From positions 1 through 52,098 of the forward strand of contig WTJD01000289.1 of NCBI GenBank assembly GCA_011524975.1: a DNA stretch of 52,098 nucleotides, in the 5' to 3' direction. Positions 43,831-51,073 of the stretch are shown here, piece by piece. The notes under the pieces were generated by a model that worked only from the letters and a program-made list of their open reading frames with translations, was not told the origin of the DNA and made no database searches. Source of the stretch: Lysobacterales bacterium. Its GTDB lineage: Bacteria > Pseudomonadota > Gammaproteobacteria > Xanthomonadales > SZUA-36. The position numbers and the translations under genes were made by a program. The first letter of the stretch is position 1. Every line of letters starts with the position of its first letter.

Positions 43831-44271
43831 TCAGGGTGATACGACTTGAAGTCTGAAAGACTCGAGCACGGCCGCGACTTCTTCATAGGTCGTCGCATCG
43901 GCGCCATTGGACTGGACCGAGGCGAGAATGTCAGCCATGGCGGTATCGAAAACCTCGTCACTGATATTCAGGTGCGCGTGCGCGGAAACCACATCCCGAC
44001 CGGTATAGTCGTTGGGCCCGCCCGTGCCGGCGGCGAAAAACGTGGACGCCGCGTGGTGGAACCACTCATGGTCAAGGTGTTGGAAGTACGGCGCCAGGAC
44101 CGGGTTCGCCAGGTGTCGCTCGAGCGTTTGGCTGATAATGAGGTCAATGCCTTCAGCGCCGCCAAGTCGATCGTAGAGCGTGGCGCTGGTCGGGGCTTCC
44201 TCACCCGCGATGGCGATGTTGGCCAGGCAGGCGGCCAGGGTGGCCAGGACGGCCATTCGATACGTTTTCAT
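43831..44271 (-). CDS. Exported truncated hemoglobin (group 1-like)
   Basis: The 146 residues include a signal peptide (MAVLATLAACLANIAIA-GEE) and a truncated globin of about 120 residues. Globin landmarks are LYDRLGGAEGIDLIISQTL, VLAPYFQHLDHEW, TGGPNDYTGRDVVSAHAHLNIS with the proximal-histidine region (AHAHL), and FDTAMADILASV. Most truncated globins are cytoplasmic, so export is unusual. ATG 44271 follows GGGAGAAG; a TTG one codon upstream is also in frame. Its partner and ligand are unknown. Confidence 0.88.
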   Translation of the reverse strand: MKTYRMAVLATLAACLANIAIAGEEAPTSATLYDRLGGAEGIDLIISQTLERHLANPVLAPYFQHLDHEWFHHAASTFFAAGTGGPNDYTGRDVVSAHAHLNISDEVFDTAMADILASVQSNGADATTYEEVAAVLESFRLQVVSP

Positions 44272-44328
44272 CAATCACTTCTCCCCATCAAGATGCATGT
44301 TTTTCATGCTTTTCGTCACCACAGTATA

Positions 44329-44367
44329 GCGGTCGCCAGAAATTTCGCCGAGGCGCGAAACGACCGC
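44329..44367. repeat. Nested perfect hairpin upstream of the globin gene
   Basis: Outer arms GCGGTCG (44329-44335) and CGACCGC (44361-44367) enclose inner arms TTTCGC (44343-44348) and GCGAAA (44355-44360). There is no T-run, so it is not a classical intrinsic terminator. It lies after the lipoprotein gene and before the globin gene on the minus strand, next to a TATACT. Confidence 0.5.
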
Positions 44368-44510
44368 CAGAGGCAAAAGCGGTGATGCAGGTGATTTCAG
44401 GGCCGGTTGAACGGCACGTTATTCAGGCGCTGGGCGGGCCGTTGGGGGTGGCGGAGCCGCCGGATAACAGCCCCGGTTCAGCGTGGGTGCGTCGCGACGA
44501 TCGCTGGCAT

Positions 44511-44555
44511 GCCGAGCGCTCAGGTGCCGAGCGCTTAGGTGCCGAACGCTCAGGT
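44511..44555. repeat. Three tandem 15-bp repeats at the end of the lipoprotein gene
   Basis: The unit GCCGAGCGCTCAGGT occurs at 44511-44525, 44526-44540 (one change) and 44541-44555 (one change). The third unit contains the lipoprotein stop codon (44552-44550). The unit length is a multiple of three. Confidence 0.85.
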
Positions 44556-45215
44556 GTTCTCGTCCATGTAGCTTCGCAGGCGCTCCGACCACCGCCGTAA
44601 AATGCGGCGCGCGTCAGCCCGGTTGGACACAGAAGTGGTCCACTCCATCCACAGGTCATCCGGGTCTTCCTGGCGGTCGATGATACGCGCCAGCACCGTG
44701 CCCGTGTCGCCGTCGCGCAATTCCAGTGACAGTGTCATCTCGCCGGCCGAGGTCGTGTAATTCTGCACCATGCCCGGGCCCCGGACGTCGGGTGCGTTCA
44801 CATCCAGGTTGATGATGGCGGGTGCCACCACCAGGGCGCCTTGCGTCGAGGCGTTCTCGTCGGCCAATGGATAGGCGGGCTCCTTGCTCAGGGCGTCCTT
44901 GAACCAGCTGTCACAGTCCTCGCTCAGGGCGGCCGTGATCCGGTCAACGTCATCCTGATCCACGCGGTTGCCGGTGGCGGGCCTCGAGCGGTTTTGATCT
45001 CTCAGCCAGTGGTCGCGAAAAGACACCGTGCAGGGCGCCATGACCAGCGACTCGTAGTCGCCCAGATCGCTGTCCGGCATGCGATAAACCGTGTCGAAAC
45101 GATCGTCGGATACCCGCGGCAGGCCGTCTTCAGAGATTTCGGGCGCCTGGGTGGTCGCGCAACCCGAGACCAGCGCGGTTAACAGGGCAATGATGAGGTA
45201 TCGGCTTCTTGGCAT
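44550..45215 (-). CDS. DUF3313-like outer-membrane lipoprotein
   Basis: The 221 residues from ATG 45215 open with a lipoprotein signal (YLIIALLTALVSGCATT; lipobox V-S-G-C). The mature part has DSDLGDYESLVMAPCTVSFRD, an acidic DDVDRITAALSEDC helix and a C-terminal strand-rich part (GEMTLSLELRDGDTGTVLARIIDRQ). The layout fits the DUF3313 family, function unknown. The frame continues upstream to 45407 but that part is low-complexity and lacks a signal. Asp follows ATTQAPE, not the lipid-attached Cys, so outer-membrane sorting is likely. Confidence 0.72.
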   Translation of the reverse strand: MPRSRYLIIALLTALVSGCATTQAPEISEDGLPRVSDDRFDTVYRMPDSDLGDYESLVMAPCTVSFRDHWLRDQNRSRPATGNRVDQDDVDRITAALSEDCDSWFKDALSKEPAYPLADENASTQGALVVAPAIINLDVNAPDVRGPGMVQNYTTSAGEMTLSLELRDGDTGTVLARIIDRQEDPDDLWMEWTTSVSNRADARRILRRWSERLRSYMDENT

Positions 45216-45297
45216 GACGGCTGGGTCCCCTTTTCGGTTGTCCCCAGCATAGCGCGCGCGCGCCCGAGTGCAAGCGCGCAGAGATTTGCGGCCGGAC

Positions 45298-46809
45298 TCA
45301 GCGGTTTGCGTAAGCGCAGGTTTTGTCGATGAACTCGCGATGGCTCGGCAACTGGCTGACGGCCTGTTTGAGAATGCCGTTGACGCGTTGGAGATAGTCC
45401 CGGACATCGCTTTCGGTCAGCAGCTTCGCGATGCCGTGACAGTCGCGGGGTACCACCCGCTGACCCAGGAACACCTGCACCCAGCTTGGGGTGGTGAACA
45501 ACTCCTCGTCGAAGCGGAAGAACCGGCCCTGCGTGTTCCAGACATCATATTTGTTCTGCAGCGAATCGGGGATGCTCATGGTGCGGCAGTAGTTCCAGAA
45601 CTCGCTGTCGTCGCGCTCGGTGGCGTGGTAATGCAAGATCAGGAAATCCCGAATGCTCTCAAACTCATAGTCGGTACGGGTGTTGTATTCATCGATGTCG
45701 GCCTGGTTGAAGTCCCGCGTCGGGAACAGGTCGATCAACCGGCCCAGCCCGGACTGAACCAGGTGAATGCTGGTGGACTCCAGCGGTTCCATAAAGCCGC
45801 TGGCCAGCCCCAGGCCCACGCAGTTTTTGTGCCAGAAAGTCTCGCGCCGGCCGGTTGTGAAGCGGAGTTGACGTGGCTCGGTGGTCGGTTTGCCGTCGAG
45901 GTTCGACAGCAGGTGGTTAAGCGCCTCGTCATCGCTGATGAAGTTGTTGGAATATACGTTTCCATTTCCGATGCGGTGCTGCAGCGGAATACGCCACTGC
46001 CAGCCGGCAGTATGTGCCGTGGAGCGCGTGTACGGGGTCAGCGGGTCAACGCCCTCGCACTGCACCGCAATGGCGCTGTTGGCAGGCAGCCAGTGGCTCC
46101 AGTCGACATAAGGAACCCCCAGGGCATCGCCCAGCAGCAGGCTGCGAAAGCCGGAACAATCAATGAACAGGTCCCCATCTATGCGCGAGCCATTGTCCAT
46201 CGTCAGGGATTCGATAAAGCCCGATTCCGGGTCCAGGTTGACATCAACGATTTTGCCTTCGCTGCGCCTGACGCCCTGTTTTTCCGACAGCGCGCGCAGC
46301 AGTTTGGCAACCAGCGTGGCATCGAAGTGAAAGGCATAGCCCAGGCCCAGAAGCCCGGTCTCGCCAATTTTTTCAACCGGGGCAAACTTGTTGGCGTAGG
46401 CCGCGATGGTGTTGAAGGAATAGGCCGCCAGCTCTTCGCCAATGCCAAGTTCCTGGGCCCGCAGCCAGACATGATGGAAGTCGAGGACCCCCAGCCTTCG
46501 CCCGACATCGCCGAAGGTATGAATGTAGCGATCTCCCACTCGAGCCCAATTGACGAACTCGATCCCGAGCTTGTAGGTGCCATTGACGGATTTCAGGAAC
46601 TCGTTTTCCGGGATTTTCAGCGCGTCACACAGATACCGGATCTGCGGGATGGTGGCTTCGCCAACGCCGACCGTGCCGATCTGCTCGGATTCGACCAGTT
46701 CAATCTCCAGGCCGCCGCTGGCGACCTTGGAGAGAAGTGCTGCCGACATCCAGCCGGCGGTTCCGCCGCCGACGATGACGACTTTGCGAATCTTGTTGTC
46801 TTGCATCAT
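45298..46809 (-). CDS. Flavin-dependent tryptophan halogenase-family protein
   Basis: The 503 residues have the FAD motif VVIVGGGTAGWMSAALL (residues 10-26), VGVGEATIPQIR and the halogenase signature WQWRIP in GWQWRIPLQH. SGFMEPLESTSIHLVQSGLGRLIDLFP is typical of the family. Members next to TonB receptors in sugar-use loci are common, and their real substrates are largely unknown, so halogenation of tryptophan is not implied. It follows the TonB receptor gene by 98 bases with a terminator between them. Confidence 0.9.
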   Translation of the reverse strand: MMQDNKIRKVVIVGGGTAGWMSAALLSKVASGGLEIELVESEQIGTVGVGEATIPQIRYLCDALKIPENEFLKSVNGTYKLGIEFVNWARVGDRYIHTFGDVGRRLGVLDFHHVWLRAQELGIGEELAAYSFNTIAAYANKFAPVEKIGETGLLGLGYAFHFDATLVAKLLRALSEKQGVRRSEGKIVDVNLDPESGFIESLTMDNGSRIDGDLFIDCSGFRSLLLGDALGVPYVDWSHWLPANSAIAVQCEGVDPLTPYTRSTAHTAGWQWRIPLQHRIGNGNVYSNNFISDDEALNHLLSNLDGKPTTEPRQLRFTTGRRETFWHKNCVGLGLASGFMEPLESTSIHLVQSGLGRLIDLFPTRDFNQADIDEYNTRTDYEFESIRDFLILHYHATERDDSEFWNYCRTMSIPDSLQNKYDVWNTQGRFFRFDEELFTTPSWVQVFLGQRVVPRDCHGIAKLLTESDVRDYLQRVNGILKQAVSQLPSHREFIDKTCAYANR

Positions 46810-46835
46810 GAAACCCGAAAATCCGATGACAGAAA

Positions 46836-46866
46836 AGAAAACCCCCCGGACGTCGCCGCCGGGGGG
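46836..46866 (-). terminator. Intrinsic terminator after the TonB receptor gene
   Basis: On the minus strand CCCCCCGG (46866-46859) and CCGGGGGG (46849-46842) form an 8-bp GC stem with a 9-base loop. The stem is followed by TTTTCTTTTC. It lies 42 bases past the receptor stop and before the halogenase-like gene, so it may lower expression of that gene relative to the receptor. Confidence 0.8.
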
Positions 46867-46907
46867 CTTACTCTAGCTTACGCCCTTACAGCGGTCTATG
46901 ACCGCGT

Positions 46908-49739
46908 TCAGAAGCTCGGCGGCCGATAAGTCAGGCCAATGGCGTAGGTCGCGCCAAAAGTCTGGTACTCGGTCGGCAGGCCGGTGTTGACGTCGATGCT
47001 GGTGTACGGTTCGTCGGTCAGGTTCAGACCCTGGAACAGGATCGAAAGACCTTCCAGCATGCCAGACTGGAACTCGTAGCTGACCTGGGCATCGATGACC
47101 TCGTCGTCGCCGATGTCAGACCCGGTACGGGCTCCGCCGAAACCGGCCACCTCACCCACGAAGCCGTCGCGGTAGCGCTGGCTCACGCGAGCGGAAAAGC
47201 CGCCGCGCTCGTAGAACAGCTGCACGCTCCACACGTCCTCGGACAGGCCGGGCAGCTGCGAGCCTGAGCCCGGGCCGTTCGGCTCGATCTCGCTCTCGTT
47301 CTTCGAGTAGTTTGCGTTGATGCCGAAGCCTTCCAGTCCGTCCCAGAGCAGTTCACCGTAGAGCTGCACAGACAGTTCATAGCCGTCGATCGATCCACCC
47401 TCGCCGTTGGTCGGCTGGCTGGTGGGGCCGATAAACAGGCCCGGGGGCTCTGCACTGCTGTAAGGCAGGCCGGTGAAGTCAAACAGCGCGTTTTGATTGT
47501 AGATATAGGACTTGAGGTCCTTGTAGAACCAGGCGGCTGAGAAGTAACCCAGGCCCTCCTGGAAGTACAGCTCATAGCTCAAATCAAACGCGTCTGCGAC
47601 CCACGGCTTCAATTCGACGTTACCGCCGCCTCGGCCCCAGGGGGACAGCAGTGAGTAGGCCTGCTGCTCAGAAACGCCCGTTGCGATCAGGGCATCCACA
47701 TCCGCCTGGGTGTTGTCCGCCTTGGCGGCGTCATAGCCGTAGGTGCCTGACGCGCGCATCTCGTCCATACGCGGGCGAACCAGCGTGCGAGCCGCGGCAA
47801 ACCGGAGGTACTGGTTGTCGGTCAGCTGCAGATTGAGGTTCAGGCTGGGCAGGATTTCATCATCGCTGTCGTCGCCGGCAAAGACTTCCGACTGGATACC
47901 TTCGCCCGCTCCGGTGGCGTTCTGACCAGAAGATTCCTGGTCCCATGTCTGGTACTGCACACCGAAGTTACCGGTGAGGGGCATCCCGAAGAGTTCGGCA
48001 TCCACATCGAACATGAGATAGAAGGTGTGCACGTCTTCTTCGACCACCCAGGACTTGGCGAGGATGTCGTTGTAGAGGTAAGCACCCTGCTGGATCGCGC
48101 CGGTTGCGAGCAGGTCGAACGGATTGTAAGCCACCATGCTGGTGTTCTGACCAAACATGAAGAAGCTCAGATCAGCGACGCCCGCGATCGAGGGGTCGAT
48201 CTGGGTCTCGGTCAACAGCAGGCCGTCCGGTCCGATGACGCCACTGGTGATGACACCTTCGTTGGCGGTACGGGACTTCTCACGGTTGGTGAGGTTGTAA
48301 CCCAGGGTCATGTTGCTCACCGGACCCCAGTCCAAAAGCTTTTCGGCCTGAACACGGAAAGCGTTGATGTCGTCTTCCACATCGAACACCTTGTTATAGC
48401 CGAATTGCCCAGCAGGCACGTACGGGGCCAGCGCGTTGGGGTCACCCCAACCAAAGGGGCTGGTGGCGTAGAGCGCTTCACCCGAACCATAATTCAGGTT
48501 GGTGAAATCGCGGCTGACGCTCCAGCGGTTGCCCCATGAGCCGGTTTGGAAACCGACGTCGACCGGCAAACCACCCGCGCCACCCAGGGCGCCGTTGGAT
48601 TCGAATTCGGCCGTATCAGAGCGATCGATGCTGGAATGCGAGAGATCGAGGCTCACCGTGAGGTCATTATCGAACAGGTATTCGAAGTTTGCGCCCAGCG
48701 AGGTGAGATCGGCGTCACGCAGGAAGGCGTTGTTCTCCGTGGCGATGCCCGCATTGCGGTAAATCCCTTCGGTGACGATGCCATTGGCCGTTGAAATGAC
48801 TTCCAGGTTGCCGCCCAGGTTCATGACCATGCCGTGCTTGATCTGGTCTTCCTCGAATTCGCTGTAAAAAGCGTCGAGTTCGATGCTGAAGCGGTCGCTT
48901 GGCGTGATGTCCAGGCCAACGACGAGGCTGTCACGCGTCAGTTCTGAGGCTCGCGCCCAAACGCGACCGCCGCCGACGGCCACGTTGCCGTTTCCGTCGC
49001 CCACGTAGTAACCCCACGCGTTGTTGTTCTTGCCCTGGCTGGGCAGGGTGGCATGCGCGTAGCCCACCAGCAGGCCAATGGTGTCGTCAGCGAACTGATC
49101 GACATAGAGGCCGCTGAAGCGATAGCCATCGTCGTCCCGGCTGGAAACGAGGTCGTATTCCAGCATTTCATATCGGGCGTCCACCGTCAGGCCGCGTTCG
49201 CCGTACTCCAGCGGGCGCACCGTGCGCAAATCGATGGTGCCGGACAGGCCCTGACCAATGAGTTTGGCGTCAGGTGTCTTGTAAACGATCACCTGATTCA
49301 GGAGTTCTGAAGGATACTGGTCGAATTCAACGCCACGGTTGTCGCCGACCGAAACCTGCTCACGCCCATTCATCAGGGCGCCCGCGAAGTCGGGGCTGAG
49401 GCCGCGGATGTTGACCACCTGGCCACGGCCGTTCAATCGCTGCACCGTCACACCGGGGATCCTGGCGAGGCTGTCGGCGATGGATACGTCCGGCAGTTTG
49501 CCCAAATCCTCGGCGGAGATGGCCTCCACGATCGAGGTGTTATCGCGCTTGGTCTCCATGGCGGACATCAAGCTGGAGCGATATTTGCCGTATACGACAA
49601 CCTCCTCCATCAACTCTTCGTCAGAACCCTCGTCAGCGGTGTTCTGATCCTGAGCCAGAGCCACGCCCATGGGTGTGGCGAGTAATAAGGATATGGACGC
49701 AGCCAACTCCTTACGACGCAAAGCGTACTGTGCTTTCAT
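46908..49739 (-). CDS. TonB-dependent receptor, likely for maltodextrins
   Basis: This 943-residue outer-membrane receptor has a signal peptide (ELAASISLLLATPMGVALAQ) and a TonB-box-like segment (LMEEVVVYG). The plug domain is typical (ISAEDLGKLPDVSIADSLARIPGVTVQRLNGRGQ, cited here as two neighbouring motifs IADSLARIPGVTV and NIRGLSPDF). The rest is a 22-strand-type barrel ending in a terminal phenylalanine (LTYRPPSF). ATG 49739 was chosen because GGGAGAAG precedes it and signal homology starts there. Glucokinase, malQ and ATACGTAT operators nearby point to maltodextrin import. Confidence 0.94.
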   Translation of the reverse strand: MKAQYALRRKELAASISLLLATPMGVALAQDQNTADEGSDEELMEEVVVYGKYRSSLMSAMETKRDNTSIVEAISAEDLGKLPDVSIADSLARIPGVTVQRLNGRGQVVNIRGLSPDFAGALMNGREQVSVGDNRGVEFDQYPSELLNQVIVYKTPDAKLIGQGLSGTIDLRTVRPLEYGERGLTVDARYEMLEYDLVSSRDDDGYRFSGLYVDQFADDTIGLLVGYAHATLPSQGKNNNAWGYYVGDGNGNVAVGGGRVWARASELTRDSLVVGLDITPSDRFSIELDAFYSEFEEDQIKHGMVMNLGGNLEVISTANGIVTEGIYRNAGIATENNAFLRDADLTSLGANFEYLFDNDLTVSLDLSHSSIDRSDTAEFESNGALGGAGGLPVDVGFQTGSWGNRWSVSRDFTNLNYGSGEALYATSPFGWGDPNALAPYVPAGQFGYNKVFDVEDDINAFRVQAEKLLDWGPVSNMTLGYNLTNREKSRTANEGVITSGVIGPDGLLLTETQIDPSIAGVADLSFFMFGQNTSMVAYNPFDLLATGAIQQGAYLYNDILAKSWVVEEDVHTFYLMFDVDAELFGMPLTGNFGVQYQTWDQESSGQNATGAGEGIQSEVFAGDDSDDEILPSLNLNLQLTDNQYLRFAAARTLVRPRMDEMRASGTYGYDAAKADNTQADVDALIATGVSEQQAYSLLSPWGRGGGNVELKPWVADAFDLSYELYFQEGLGYFSAAWFYKDLKSYIYNQNALFDFTGLPYSSAEPPGLFIGPTSQPTNGEGGSIDGYELSVQLYGELLWDGLEGFGINANYSKNESEIEPNGPGSGSQLPGLSEDVWSVQLFYERGGFSARVSQRYRDGFVGEVAGFGGARTGSDIGDDEVIDAQVSYEFQSGMLEGLSILFQGLNLTDEPYTSIDVNTGLPTEYQTFGATYAIGLTYRPPSF

Positions 49740-49843
49740 GACTTCTCCCGGTACCAGTGGGTTTGCATTTGCAGCCGGGTCCCCGCCCAGCCTTGGTGTA
49801 AGCGCGTAAGCGTATCCCCGTCGCGCCCTGCCCGACAAGATAG

Positions 49844-49857
49844 TGCATACGTATTCA
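49844..49857. promoter_or_regulatory. Candidate LacI-family operator, TonB receptor side
   Basis: TGCATACGTATTCA has the perfect core ATACGTAT (49847-49854), near-identical to 38228-38241. It lies about 105 bases upstream of the TonB receptor start. Confidence 0.65.
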
Positions 49858-49904
49858 GCCCGTCGGTAGTGCTAAAAACCTCAAAATTATCCGCTAATTG
49901 GAAG

Positions 49905-49917
49905 GTAAAGCGCTTAC
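49905..49917. promoter_or_regulatory. Second LacI/cre-type palindrome
   Basis: GTAAAGCGCTTAC has a perfect AAGCGCTT core (49908-49915), a form used by many LacI-family and CcpA-like regulators. It differs from the ATACGTAT sites, so a second regulator may bind. Confidence 0.5.
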
Positions 49918-49995
49918 ATTTTGAGGCATAACGAAGGCAGCTTTCGCTGGCGTGAATCCGTGGCTCGCCGGGGCGGCGCTGGGGCGCGATTTATG

Positions 49996-50009
49996 TGAAT
50001 ACGATTGCA
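49996..50009. promoter_or_regulatory. Candidate LacI-family operator, glk side
   Basis: TGAATACGATTGCA matches 12 of 14 positions of the reverse complement of the 49844 site. It lies 70 bases upstream of the glk GTG. Confidence 0.5.
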
Positions 50010-50078
50010 TTGAGTTGCCCGGCCTGACAAACGCTAATAGCCTCGCAGCCCAGTACTTCTAAGCGGCAAGGATTCACG

Positions 50079-51062
50079 GTGACCCAGCCAAGACTATTGA
50101 TCGGCGATATCGGCGGCACGAACGCCCGGTTCGCCCTGGCCGACCCAGCCGGTGACCGGTTCGGGGAGGCCCGCAGTCTGGCCTGCTCCAACTATGACAC
50201 GGCTGAAGATGCCGTGATCGATTACCTTGAATCCAAAAACGTGGCGGAGCCCGCCGTCATCTGCCTGGCGGTGGCCGGGCCGGTCATTGACCAGAGCGTA
50301 CGCTTCACCAATAACCACTGGCGGGTTGATGCGGCCGAGTTGGCCCGGCGCTTTTCGGGCGTGCGGGTTCGCCTGTTGAATGATTTCGAGGCGATCGCTC
50401 ATTCGCTGCCCCGGCTGACGAACGATGATCTGGTGCCCATTGGGCTGAGGGATCATTCGTTAAAAGACAAGCGCGACTTTACCGTTGGCGTGCTCGGCCC
50501 CGGAACGGGCCTTGGCGTGGCCGGGCTGGTGGGCCGCGGCGACCACCGCTTTGCTGTGGTCACCGAGGGCGGACACGTTGGTTTCGCACCGGAAAATCAA
50601 CTGCAGTTCGAGGTTCTCAGGCACCTGAGGGGCCGTTTTGACCGGGTGTCCGAGGAACGCCTGCTCTGCGGGCCGGGGCTAGAAAATATTTACTGGGCCA
50701 TCCGGAAAATTCACGGCGCGAGCACCGTCCGCGCCGATGCGGCCGAGGTTTTTCGGCGCGCGCTGGAACAATCCGACGTCCACGCCACCGAGGCACTCAA
50801 TCTGTTTTACGAGGCGCTCGGACAATCCGCCGGCAACGCCGCCCTGTCATTGGGCGCCTATGACGGCATTTACATCGGTGGCGGCATCATCAAGCGGCAC
50901 CCCGATCTATTGAAGACATCGGCTTTTCGCTCCGGCTTCGAGAACAAGGGCCGCTACCGTGCACTGATGGAGCGGGTCCCGACGATGTTGATCACGCATC
51001 CCGAGCCCGGTCTGCTGGGCGCCGCCGACATCGCGGCCGGAATGTATCGAGACGGCACCTGA
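50079..51062 (+). CDS. glk: Glucokinase
   Basis: The 327-residue protein starts at GTG 50079 with GGCAAGGA six bases upstream. It has the ROK/Glk phosphate motif LLIGDIGGTNARFALAD, the catalytic region LNDFEAIAHSLP, GVLGPGTGLGVAGLV, and TEGGHVGFAP with the Glk-type glutamate. It matches the E. coli-type (non-ROK) glucokinase, with usual length. It phosphorylates glucose released by the alpha-glucosidases. It is the first gene of a glk-malQ operon. Confidence 0.94.
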   Translation: MTQPRLLIGDIGGTNARFALADPAGDRFGEARSLACSNYDTAEDAVIDYLESKNVAEPAVICLAVAGPVIDQSVRFTNNHWRVDAAELARRFSGVRVRLLNDFEAIAHSLPRLTNDDLVPIGLRDHSLKDKRDFTVGVLGPGTGLGVAGLVGRGDHRFAVVTEGGHVGFAPENQLQFEVLRHLRGRFDRVSEERLLCGPGLENIYWAIRKIHGASTVRADAAEVFRRALEQSDVHATEALNLFYEALGQSAGNAALSLGAYDGIYIGGGIIKRHPDLLKTSAFRSGFENKGRYRALMERVPTMLITHPEPGLLGAADIAAGMYRDGT

Positions 51063-51073
51063 AGAACCTATCC

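Larger units (their letters stand above)
49740..50078. promoter_or_regulatory. 339-base divergent regulatory region, TonB receptor versus glk
   Basis: No gene is seen here. It holds two ATACGTAT-type sites (49844-49857 and 49996-50009) and three copies of GTAAGCG: direct repeats at 49798-49804 and 49806-49812, and one reversed within the palindromic GTAAAGCGCTTAC (49905-49917). I found no clear -35/-10 pair for either gene. Confidence 0.7.
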
